61,608 bases of DNA, from assembly GCF_002847825.1 (NCBI RefSeq), contig NZ_PKIZ01000017.1, positions 1 through 61,608 on the forward strand. The letters run 5' to 3'. Below the pieces are notes generated by a model. That model saw only the letters and a list, made by a program, of their open reading frames with translations, was not told where the DNA came from and made no database searches. The DNA comes from Kytococcus schroeteri (GTDB lineage: Bacteria; Actinomycetota; Actinomycetes; Actinomycetales; Dermatophilaceae). Below are positions 34,086 to 40,518 of the stretch, one piece after another; positions within the stretch are counted from its first letter, which is position 1, and every line of letters starts with the position of its first letter. Both the position numbers and the translations under genes were made by a program.

Positions 34086-34435
34086 GTGTCCCGCAGGCGG
34101 TGGCGCAGCTCGCGGGCGGGCACCGGCCCGTCGATGCGGTGCACGGTCACCCCGTCGCGCACCACCACGACGGTGGGCACGGTGTGCACGGACCACGCGG
34201 TGGCCAGCAGCGGCACCTCCTGGGTGTCCACGAGGGCGAACACGCGCTCGGTGCCGTCGACCGCGGCGGACCCGCCCAGCTCGGCGGCCACCTGCGTGAA
34301 CACCGGCTCGAAGACCGAGCAACTGCCGCACCCCGAGCCGGTGAAGCAGACCACCACGGCCCGCCCCGGGACGGCGAGGAGACCTGCGAGGTCCTCCACC
34401 CGACCCAGCCGGCGGACCGGGTCCGGCCGGGTCAC
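34082..34435 (-). CDS. Thioredoxin-fold protein
   Basis: The 117-residue protein has a thioredoxin fold with the active-site segment FTGSGCGSCSVFEP (CGSC instead of CGPC), the cis-proline loop VHTVPTVVVVRDG and no signal peptide. It probably reduces or exchanges disulfides in the cytoplasm. The start GTG 34435 overlaps the stop of the VOC gene (GTGA) and the stop overlaps the khtT start, so it sits in a coupled operon. Confidence 0.85.
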   Translation of the reverse strand: MTRPDPVRRLGRVEDLAGLLAVPGRAVVVCFTGSGCGSCSVFEPVFTQVAAELGGSAAVDGTERVFALVDTQEVPLLATAWSVHTVPTVVVVRDGVTVHRIDGPVPARELRHRLRDT

Positions 34436-35250
34436 GCAGAGCGCGCGAGGTCGGCCGGCGTGACGACCTCCTCACCGGTCACCTCGATGACGCCGAACTC
34501 CTCGCCCTGCGGTCCCCTCATGAACGCTTGAGCGGGCGACTGGCTGCCGTGGGGCGGCCTCGCCACGACGGCCCCGGCGGCGGTGGCGCGCTCGAGCCAG
34601 GCGGGCAGGTCCTCCACGCCGAACCAGACCGCCCAGTGGCTGGGGACCGAGGGCGGGATCAAGGCCTCGGGCACCACGCCCACCACCTCGCTGCCCCCCA
34701 CCGTGCCGCTCACGTAGGACTCGTCGCCGCCCCCGTCTGAGGTCCAGTCGAGGTCGAGCACCGCGGCGTAGAAGTCGTGCTGCGTGCGGAAGCGCCGGGT
34801 GTGGAGCTCGTGCCACACCACGGTGCCCACGCCGCCCATGGAGCGGTAGCCGGGGCTCCGCCGCGCCTCCCACAGGCCGAACGCGGTGCCCTTGGGGTCC
34901 ACCGCGCAGCACAGGCGGCAGGCGTCCACGAGGTCCACGGGGTCGTAGAACACGGTCCCACCCAGTCGCGTGGTGGCTGCCACGGCGCGGTCCACGTCGG
35001 TGCACGAGAAGTAGGTGAGCCAGCCGGAGGGAGGCACCACGTCACCGGTCGCCTTGGGGCCGATGCCGGCCACCGGTCGGCCGTCCTGCCAGGCGATGTG
35101 GAACTCGTGGCCCTCACCGGTGAGCCGCTCCTGCTCGATCTCCCACCCGAAGACCGCGCGGTAGAAGTCCACGGCCGCCGGCACGTCGTCCACCTGGCAG
35201 TCCACCCAGCAGGGCACACCGGTGGGCCACGGCTGTTCACCAATCGTCAT
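34432..35250 (-). CDS. VOC-family (glyoxalase-like) protein with two domains
   Basis: The 272-residue protein holds two vicinal-oxygen-chelate repeats: GVPCWVDCQVDDVPAAVDFYRAVFGWEIE...AFGLWEA (about 10-135) and GTVVWHELHTRRFRTQHDFYAAVLDLDW...EFGVIEVTG (about 145-262). Proteins of this type are annotated as glyoxalase/bleomycin-resistance or hydroxylase-like; the substrate is unknown. I start at ATG 35250 because the frame upstream is not conserved-looking. It is the first gene of the operon with thioredoxin, khtT and the chimera. Confidence 0.85.
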   Translation of the reverse strand: MTIGEQPWPTGVPCWVDCQVDDVPAAVDFYRAVFGWEIEQERLTGEGHEFHIAWQDGRPVAGIGPKATGDVVPPSGWLTYFSCTDVDRAVAATTRLGGTVFYDPVDLVDACRLCCAVDPKGTAFGLWEARRSPGYRSMGGVGTVVWHELHTRRFRTQHDFYAAVLDLDWTSDGGGDESYVSGTVGGSEVVGVVPEALIPPSVPSHWAVWFGVEDLPAWLERATAAGAVVARPPHGSQSPAQAFMRGPQGEEFGVIEVTGEEVVTPADLARSA

Positions 35251-35381
35251 GGTCCAAGAGTGCCTTCCCCGGGCGCCGGATTCCAGTCCCCACAGGGACC
35301 CACACGGGTAATCAGCGGTTCTCCGCCACATATTCATCACCTGCGTACCGGGTGCCTGCCCCCACCGCCGAAGCCCCTCGG

Positions 35382-36032
35382 TCACCAGCCCCGCTCGCGC
35401 CACTGACCGAGCTGTGGGCGCTCGGCCCCGAGCGTGGTGGGGTCACCGTGCCCGGGGTGCACGTGCGCCGCGTCGTCGAAGCGCCCGAAGAGCCGCTCGG
35501 TCACGTCGTCCAGCAACTGCTCGAAGTCCTGCGACGACCACGTCCTGCCCACTCCCCCGGGGAAGAGCGAGTCGCCGGTGAACAGGTGCACCTCGTTGCC
35601 GTCGCGCAGCACCAGGGCCACCGACCCGGGGGTGTGGCCGCGCAGCGCCACCACCTCCAGCGCCAGGTCCTCGACCTCCAGCACCTCGCCGTGGGCCAAG
35701 GAGCGCACCGTGCCGGCGGGCAGGCCGGCCTCCTCCTCGATGGCGGCCGCGTCCTCCACGCCGCCGTGGGCCACCACACCGTCCCCACCGGCCAGCTCCG
35801 CCAGGGCCCGCACGTGGTCCCAGTGGCGGTGCGTGGTCACCACGGCGCGCAGGTCCGGCGCGCGGTCACCGGCGGCCTCGGCCAGCAGCCCGCGCAGGGC
35901 GGGGGCGTCGTCCGCGGCGTCCACGAGCACCTGCGCCCCGGTGGCCCGGGAGGTGAGGACGTAGCAGCGGTTGTCCATCTCGGAGACGCTCGTGCGGTGG
36001 ACGGTCACGGTGGGCAGGTCGACGATGCGCAT
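35382..36032 (-). CDS. MBL-fold metallo-hydrolase
   Basis: The 216-residue protein has the metallo-beta-lactamase metal motif TTHRHWDH (about 66-73), the second-ligand loop LRGHTPGSVALVL, FTGDSLF and the terminal HPGHGDPT. It resembles glyoxalase-II-like hydrolases. The ATG at 36032 starts a single-gene unit divergent from the NAD(P)-binding protein. The 131-base gap on its 3' side holds no recognisable structure except the upstream region of the VOC gene. Confidence 0.87.
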   Translation of the reverse strand: MRIVDLPTVTVHRTSVSEMDNRCYVLTSRATGAQVLVDAADDAPALRGLLAEAAGDRAPDLRAVVTTHRHWDHVRALAELAGGDGVVAHGGVEDAAAIEEEAGLPAGTVRSLAHGEVLEVEDLALEVVALRGHTPGSVALVLRDGNEVHLFTGDSLFPGGVGRTWSSQDFEQLLDDVTERLFGRFDDAAHVHPGHGDPTTLGAERPQLGQWRERGW

Positions 36033-36078
36033 GCCCCCAGTGTGACGCGACGTGGTCGGCCTGCGAGAGGCTGGAGGC

Positions 36079-36726
36079 ATGGCTGACATCCTCATCATCG
36101 GTGGACACGGCAAGATCGCGCTCCAGGCGGCCGCCCTGCTGGCCGGTCGGGGCGACGAGGTCACGAGCGTGGTGCGCAACCCGGACCACGCCGCGGACGT
36201 GCGCGCCACCGGCGCCACGCCCCTGGTGCTCGACGTGGAGCAGGCCCAGCAGGTCGAGTTCGTCCGCGCGATGCGGGGCCGGGACGCCGTGGTCTGGTCC
36301 GCCGGGGCCGGCGGCGGCGACCTGGCCCGCACCTACGCCGTGGACCAGCGCGCCGCCATCGCCTCCATGCGGGCCGCCCGCGACGCCGGCGTGCCCCGCT
36401 ACGTCATGGTGAGCTTCTTCGGCTCGGCTCTGGACCACCCGCTGCCCTACGACGAGGGCTTCTTCCACTACGCCCAGGCCAAGGCCGTGGCCGACGCCCA
36501 CCTGCGCGGCACCTCGCTGGCCTGGACGATCCTCGCCCCCAGCCGCCTCACCGACCAGCCCGGCACCGGCCGCATCGAGGTGGGGGCGCAGCAGCCTTCC
36601 CAGATCCCGCGGGCGGACGTGGCCGCCACCATCGCGCACGTGCTGGGCGAGGGGTCCCGGGCCTCCCTGCACCGCACCCTCACGATGAACACCGGTGACA
36701 CCCCCATCGCCGAGGCGATCGCATGA
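36079..36726 (+). CDS. NAD(P)-binding epimerase/dehydratase-like protein
   Basis: The 215-residue atypical short-chain dehydrogenase has the dinucleotide motif IIGGHGKIALQAAALLAGRGDEV at the N-terminus and the NmrA/YtfG-like pattern VVRNPDHAADVRATGATPLVLDVE. A YAQAK segment in position of the SDR Tyr-Lys pair follows around 133-137. Members often act as redox sensors or reductases. GGAGG precedes the ATG at 36079. Its stop overlaps the start of the LLM oxidoreductase gene (ATGA). Confidence 0.87.
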   Translation: MADILIIGGHGKIALQAAALLAGRGDEVTSVVRNPDHAADVRATGATPLVLDVEQAQQVEFVRAMRGRDAVVWSAGAGGGDLARTYAVDQRAAIASMRAARDAGVPRYVMVSFFGSALDHPLPYDEGFFHYAQAKAVADAHLRGTSLAWTILAPSRLTDQPGTGRIEVGAQQPSQIPRADVAATIAHVLGEGSRASLHRTLTMNTGDTPIAEAIA

Positions 36727-37766
36727 GCACCCCGGCCACCCCACGCACCGCGCCCGGTGGCCGCGTGCCGCTCTCGGTGCTCGACCTCGTGCCCCGCTCT
36801 GAGGGCATGACCCCGGCCGATGCCATCGAGGCCTCGCGCTCCTACGCCGCCCGGCTGGACGCCCTGGGCTACCACCGCCTGTGGGTGGCCGAGCACCACA
36901 ACACCACCACCTTCATGTCCTCGGCCACGGCCCTGCTCATCGCCCACCTGGGGGCGGGCACGCAGCGCATCCGCCTCGGTTCCGGCGGGGTGATGCTGCC
37001 CAACCACTCGCCGCTCATGGTGGCCGAGTACTACGGCACCCTGGCCACGCTCCTCCCCGGCCGCATCGACCTGGGGCTGGGCCGCGCGCCGGGCACCGAC
37101 CCGATGACGGCCTCCGCCCTGGCCCGCCGCTCGGCCGGGCTCGAGGACGTCGCCTCGGACGTCGCGATGCTGGCGCGCTGGCTGGGCGAGGAGCCGGACG
37201 CGGCCGTGGGTCAGGTGCGCGCGGTGCCCGGGGCCGGCACCCGGGTGCCGCTGTGGATGCTGGGCTCCTCCACCGGCGGTGCGGCCGTGGCCGCCGCCCT
37301 CGGTCTGCCGTTCAGCTTCGCGAGCCACTTCGCCCCGACCCAGCTGTCGGAGGCGATCGCGCTCTACCGCAGCCAGTTCCAGGCCGACGCCCCCACCGCC
37401 CAGGTGGACCGGCCGTACGTCATGGCCGGGGTCAACGCCCTCGTGGCCCCCACCACCGAGGAGGCCCGGTACCTGTTCACCACCTCCCAGCAGCTGGCCG
37501 CCGGCATCCGTTCCGGACGTCCGGCGCCGCTGCAGCCGCCGGTGGAGGACGTCACCCGCGTGGTGCCCGAGGAGCTCCTGCGGCTGGCCGACGGTCACGG
37601 CATCCGCATGGTGGGCGACCCCGCCACGGTGGTCGGGCAGCTCGAGGAGTTCGTGGAGCGCCACGACCTGGACGAAGTCATCACCACCACCTACACGCAC
37701 GACCCCGCCCTGCGGGTCCGCTCGGCGGAGCTCCTCGCCGAGGCGTGGGGGCTCGAGGGCGCCTGA
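36723..37766 (+). CDS. LLM-class flavin-dependent oxidoreductase
   Basis: The 347-residue luciferase-like monooxygenase has the family start PLSVLDLVPRSEGMTPADAIEAS, YHRLWVAEHHN near 52-62, GSGGVMLPNHSPL and LGRAPGTDP. It uses FMN/FMNH2 (or F420) with an unidentified substrate. It is coupled to the preceding NAD(P)-binding protein, which could serve as its reductase or share a substrate. A strong hairpin follows at 37784-37820. Confidence 0.9.
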   Translation: MSTPATPRTAPGGRVPLSVLDLVPRSEGMTPADAIEASRSYAARLDALGYHRLWVAEHHNTTTFMSSATALLIAHLGAGTQRIRLGSGGVMLPNHSPLMVAEYYGTLATLLPGRIDLGLGRAPGTDPMTASALARRSAGLEDVASDVAMLARWLGEEPDAAVGQVRAVPGAGTRVPLWMLGSSTGGAAVAAALGLPFSFASHFAPTQLSEAIALYRSQFQADAPTAQVDRPYVMAGVNALVAPTTEEARYLFTTSQQLAAGIRSGRPAPLQPPVEDVTRVVPEELLRLADGHGIRMVGDPATVVGQLEEFVERHDLDEVITTTYTHDPALRVRSAELLAEAWGLEGA

Positions 37767-37783
37767 CCCGCGGCACGGACGCA

Positions 37784-37820
37784 CCACGGCCCGGCCCCCT
37801 GCGTGGGGACCGGGCCGTGG
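37784..37820. terminator. Bidirectional hairpin between LLM gene and tRNA-Thr
   Basis: CCACGGCCCGG pairs with CCGGGCCGTGG, with CCCC/GGGG pairing inside after one bulge. It lies 17 bases after the LLM stop and 7 bases beyond the tRNA 3' end on the other strand. Confidence 0.7.
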
Positions 37821-37827
37821 CGTCAGG

Positions 37828-37903
37828 TGGAGCCCCCGACAGGAGTCGAACCCGCGACCTGCTGTTTACAAGGCAGCTGCTCTACCAACTGAGCTACAGG
37901 GGC
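37828..37903 (-). tRNA. tRNA-Thr (anticodon TGT), CCA encoded
   Basis: Read on the minus strand, a complete cloverleaf is present. The acceptor GCCCCTG pairs with CGGGGGC, the D-arm is GCTC/GAGC, the anticodon loop is CTTGTAA (anticodon TGT, codon ACA), and the T-arm is GCGGG TTCGACT CCTGT. The acceptor end is followed by an encoded CCA. The last anticodon-stem pair (31-39) is a C-A mismatch. A TACACT -10 box lies upstream. Confidence 0.93.
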
Positions 37904-37915
37904 CTGTGGCGGCAC

Positions 37916-37921
37916 AGTGTA
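37916..37921 (-). promoter_or_regulatory. -10 box of tRNA-Thr
   Basis: TACACT on the minus strand lies 12-13 bases before the mature tRNA 5' end. No good -35 match is seen. Confidence 0.45.
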
Positions 37922-37949
37922 GGCCGCACGTCCGCCGCTCCCCACACGG

Positions 37950-37984
37950 CCGAGGCCTCCCCCGGTGCACGGGGGAGGCCTCGG
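37950..37984. terminator. Hairpin terminator of the first Rpf-like gene
   Basis: Perfect 15-bp arms CCGAGGCCTCCCCCG and complement surround the loop GTGCA. It is 30 bases beyond the stop of the minus-strand Rpf-like gene. Confidence 0.75.
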
Positions 37985-38014
37985 CGATCGGCCGCCGGGG
38001 CGGCCGTCACGGCA

Positions 38015-38830
38015 TCAGACGGCGACGCCGTAGGACGACCAGAAGTAGCCGCGGTCGGTCCTCACCCAGCCGGAGGCCAGCTTGGTGCCCTTCACCGTGG
38101 TGCCGGCGCGGTACTGACCCAGGATGGCATGGGACAGGCCGGCGCCCGCGCGCACGTTGACGCCCTGGGTGATGCGGAAGGTGGTGGCACCGGGGGTGTC
38201 CGCCACACCGGGGGTACCGAAGGAGTGCCAGAAGTACTTGCCCTCGGTGGTCTTCACCCAGCCGGAGGCCAGCTTGGTGCCGGTGACCTTGGTGCCCGGG
38301 TACAGCTTGCCCACGGCCTGGTAGGAGGTGCCCGGGCCGGTGCGGTAGTTCACCCGGTCGGTGATGGTCCAGTCCTGGGTGGGGGTGGTGGGCGGGGTCG
38401 GCGGGGTGGGGGGCGTCGGCGGGGCCGGCGGCGTGGGCGGCGTGCCCGGCATCGCGTTCTTGTCGGCGCCACCGTTGTCACGGGTCAGGCCGGCCTTCTT
38501 GCTGCACACCGGCCACGCACCGGGACCCGCGTAGGCAAGGGCGCGACGGGCCGCGGCGATCTGCTCGGCCTTGGAGGCGAGGTCGGCGCGCGGCGCCCAC
38601 ACCGTGGCCCCGACGCCCTTCCAGGCCACGGGGTGGAACTGCAAGCCGCCGTAGTAGCCGTTGCCGGTGTTGATCGACCAGTTGCCACCGGACTCGCACT
38701 GGGCCACGCGGTCCCACACGGTCGGGTCGTAGGCGGCGTGGGCGGGCGCGGAGAAGCCGGAGGCCACGACCGCGCCGGTGAGGCCGGCGACGGTCAGGCC
38801 GCGCTGGGCCGAGGAGTTCTGGGGGGACAT
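38015..38830 (-). CDS. Rpf-like transglycosylase with two SH3-type repeats (Rpf 1)
   Basis: The 271-residue secreted protein has a signal peptide (cleavage near AHA, residue 33). The resuscitation-promoting-factor transglycosylase domain reads YDPTVWDRVAQCESGGNW (catalytic Glu46), GYYGGLQF and ALAYAG...C, about 34-113. A Pro/Thr linker (TPPTPP repeats, about 130-147) and two bacterial SH3-like wall-binding repeats ending WVKTTEGKYFWHSFG and WVRTDRGYFWSSYG follow. It cleaves peptidoglycan glycan strands during growth or exit from dormancy. The ATG at 38830 has GGAAAGGA upstream, directly after a c-di-AMP riboswitch and a strong promoter. Confidence 0.92.
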   Translation of the reverse strand: MSPQNSSAQRGLTVAGLTGAVVASGFSAPAHAAYDPTVWDRVAQCESGGNWSINTGNGYYGGLQFHPVAWKGVGATVWAPRADLASKAEQIAAARRALAYAGPGAWPVCSKKAGLTRDNGGADKNAMPGTPPTPPAPPTPPTPPTPPTTPTQDWTITDRVNYRTGPGTSYQAVGKLYPGTKVTGTKLASGWVKTTEGKYFWHSFGTPGVADTPGATTFRITQGVNVRAGAGLSHAILGQYRAGTTVKGTKLASGWVRTDRGYFWSSYGVAV

Positions 38831-38855
38831 GAGGGGAGGTCCTTTCCTGACCGGT

Positions 38856-39024
38856 CCGCCGCCGGGGTGAGCTGTCGGGTTCGGGCGTCAGGAGCCCGGC
38901 CTCGCTCGGGAGGCTTCACCCCGAGTCGGCAACCCGGTGCGGTGGCCGACGGAGATGGGTCCCCCGTGTCCGCCAGCGCCCGGGAATCCGGCAGGGCGCA
39001 CCCGTGGCGAACGTGGGCGGCGGG
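38856..39024 (-). ncRNA. c-di-AMP riboswitch (ydaO/yuaA class) upstream of Rpf 1
   Basis: The minus-strand leader contains the conserved ydaO blocks GGGGACCC, GGGGTGAAGCCTCC, CTCCTGACG and CCCGACAGCTCACC. The 5' CCGCCGCC pairs with the 3' GGCGGCGG to close the outer stem. This class turns expression off when c-di-AMP is high, and regulation of rpf genes by it is established in actinobacteria. A sister copy precedes the second Rpf-like gene. Boundaries are approximate. Confidence 0.88.
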
Positions 39025-39088
39025 TGCACGCAAGGGGATGTGTGAGATGAGGAGTCGCTCCCGTACTGGAGGTGCGGGCGCGATTCAC

Positions 39089-39116
39089 AGAGTAGCGACG
39101 GACGCGCCCGCGTCAA
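39089..39116 (-). promoter_or_regulatory. Promoter of Rpf 1
   Basis: On the minus strand, TTGACG (39111-39116) and TACTCT (39089-39094) are 16 bases apart, a good sigma-A match. It lies 65 bases before the riboswitch. Confidence 0.75.
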
Positions 39117-39135
39117 GCCCTGGGTGGACATGTGC

Positions 39136-39172
39136 GAGGCCCCCGTCCACCTGTGGGTGGTCCGGGGGCCTC
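39136..39172. terminator. Hairpin terminator of the second Rpf-like gene
   Basis: Perfect 10-bp arms GAGGCCCCCG and CGGGGGCCTC, plus inner CCACC/GGTGG pairing, lie 53 bases past the stop of Rpf 2 and before the Rpf 1 promoter. Confidence 0.65.
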
Positions 39173-39225
39173 GGGGCCGGCTCGGCGCCGGCGGGTGGCT
39201 CACCGCAGCGGGTGGGCCGGGTGGC

Positions 39226-40185
39226 TCACTTGGTCAGCTCACCGAAGGTGTGCCAGAAGTAGCCGCGGTCGGTCTTGACCCAACCGTTGTCGAGCTTCAC
39301 GCCCTTGACGGTGGCACCGGTCAGGTACACGCCCAGCGGGGTGTTGTCCATGCCGGCCTCCGGGCGGACGTTCACCCCGTGGGTGATGGTCCAGGTACCG
39401 GCCTCGGAGGTGGTCTCGGAGCCGAAGGTGTGCCAGAAGTAGCCGCGGTCGGTCTTCACCCAGCCGCTCTCGAGCTTCACGCCCTCGAGCTGGGTGCCGG
39501 CCTCGAGGATGCCCTTCGGCGTGTTGTCCATGCCGGCCTCCGGCCGCAGGTTCACGCCGCGGTCGATGGTCCAGGTCACGGTCTCGCCGGTGGTGTCGTC
39601 CTCGTCCACGAACGGCGTCGGGGCCGGCTCGGGCTGCGGCGTGGGGGCGGGCTCCGGCGTGGGGGCGGGCTCCGGCGTGGGGGCGGGCTCCGGCTTGGGC
39701 TCCGGCTTGGGGGCCGGCTCCGGCTTGGGCTGGGGCTCCGGCTTGGGGGCCGGGGCGGGCTCCGGCTGGGGGGCCGGGGTCGAGCCACCGTCGGGCATGG
39801 CGTTGCTGTCGGCGCCACCGTTGGCGGAGGTCAGACCGGCCTCGATGGAGCACATCGGCCAGGCCTTGGGGCCGGCGTAGGCCAGGGCACGGCGGGCGGC
39901 GGCGATCTGCTCGGACTTGGAGGCGAGGTCGGCGCGCGGGGCCCACTGGGTGCCGCCGACGCCCTCCCAGGCCTGCTGGGTGAACTGCACGCCACCGTAG
40001 AAGCCGTTGCCGGTGTTGATGGACCAGTTGCCACCGGACTCGCACTGCGCCACGCGGTCCCACACGGAGGGGTCGTAGGAGGAGGCGTTGGCGGGCGCGG
40101 CAGCGGCCAGGCCGGTCACGATGAAGGCACCGGACACACCGGCGGCGCCGAGGGCACGGTGGGACGAGAGGGGGAAACGGGACAT
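39226..40185 (-). CDS. Rpf-like transglycosylase with long Pro linker and two SH3-type repeats (Rpf 2)
   Basis: The 319-residue secreted paralogue of Rpf 1 has a signal peptide ending near NAS (residue 35). The Rpf domain has VWDRVAQCESGGNW (catalytic Glu49), GFYGGVQF and ALAYAGPKAWPMC. A long Pro-Ala-Glu-Pro-Lys linker (about 140-205) includes three perfect 18-bp DNA repeats. Two SH3-like repeats, with GVNLRPEAGMDNTP and GVNVRPEAGMDNTP, each end GWVKTDRGYFWHTFG. The repeats are more alike to each other than to those of Rpf 1. ATG 40185 has GGAAGGA upstream. It has its own riboswitch and promoter. Confidence 0.92.
   Translation of the reverse strand: MSRFPLSSHRALGAAGVSGAFIVTGLAAAAPANASSYDPSVWDRVAQCESGGNWSINTGNGFYGGVQFTQQAWEGVGGTQWAPRADLASKSEQIAAARRALAYAGPKAWPMCSIEAGLTSANGGADSNAMPDGGSTPAPQPEPAPAPKPEPQPKPEPAPKPEPKPEPAPTPEPAPTPEPAPTPQPEPAPTPFVDEDDTTGETVTWTIDRGVNLRPEAGMDNTPKGILEAGTQLEGVKLESGWVKTDRGYFWHTFGSETTSEAGTWTITHGVNVRPEAGMDNTPLGVYLTGATVKGVKLDNGWVKTDRGYFWHTFGELTK
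39638..39691 (-). repeat. Three perfect 18-bp tandem repeats in the Rpf 2 linker
   Basis: The + strand unit GGCGTGGGGGCGGGCTCC is repeated at 39638, 39656 and 39674 and encodes repeated Glu-Pro-Ala-Pro-Thr-Pro. Copy number is likely to vary between strains by slippage. Confidence 0.8.
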
Positions 40186-40204
40186 GGGGATCCTTCCTGA
40201 CTGC

Positions 40205-40378
40205 ATCCGCCGGTGGAGTGAGCTGTCGGGTTCGGAACGTCAGGTGTCCCGGCCTCCGGAGGAGGCTTCACCCCGAGCGGGGAGATGACCCCGCGTACTT
40301 CCTGTGGGTCCCCCACACCCGCCAAGACCCCGGGACTCTCCCGGGCACAGCGCGTCCGTGGCGGGATTGGGCGGCGGA
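40205..40378 (-). ncRNA. c-di-AMP riboswitch (ydaO/yuaA class) upstream of Rpf 2
   Basis: The same conserved blocks as the first copy are found: GGGGGACCC, CGGGGTGAAGCCTCC, CCTGACG and CCCGACAGCTCAC. The outer stem is formed by CCGCC near 40374 and GGCGG near 40207. The 3' boundary is close to the Rpf 2 ribosome site. Boundaries are approximate. Confidence 0.88.
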
Positions 40379-40392
40379 CGCGCGTCACAAGT

Positions 40393-40416
40393 GACTGAAA
40401 TCAAGGGTTTTCAGTT
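40393..40416. repeat. Inverted repeat in the Rpf 2 leader
   Basis: The arms ACTGAAA and TTTCAGT lie in an unusually AT-rich patch between the Rpf 2 promoter and its riboswitch. It may be an additional operator or RNA hairpin. Confidence 0.4.
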
Positions 40417-40453
40417 GTGCGGTGACGGCTCTTCGGGCCGTGCACGGGCAGCA

Positions 40454-40481
40454 ACGATAGCGATGAGCCGCCCGAGGTCAA
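40454..40481 (-). promoter_or_regulatory. Promoter of Rpf 2
   Basis: On the minus strand, TTGACC (40476-40481) and TATCGT (40454-40459) are separated by 16 bases. It begins only 38 bases beyond the stop of the kinase gene, in a 333-base gap otherwise filled by the riboswitch. Confidence 0.72.
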
Positions 40482-40518
40482 ACTCAGACGCGTGTCGCTC
40501 CCCGCCTCGAGGGCCTGT

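Noticed and set aside
39638..39780. CRISPR-like array in the proline-rich rpf linker
   Set aside because: The repeats are contiguous, in frame, encode Pro/Glu/Ala and have no spacers; no cas genes are present.
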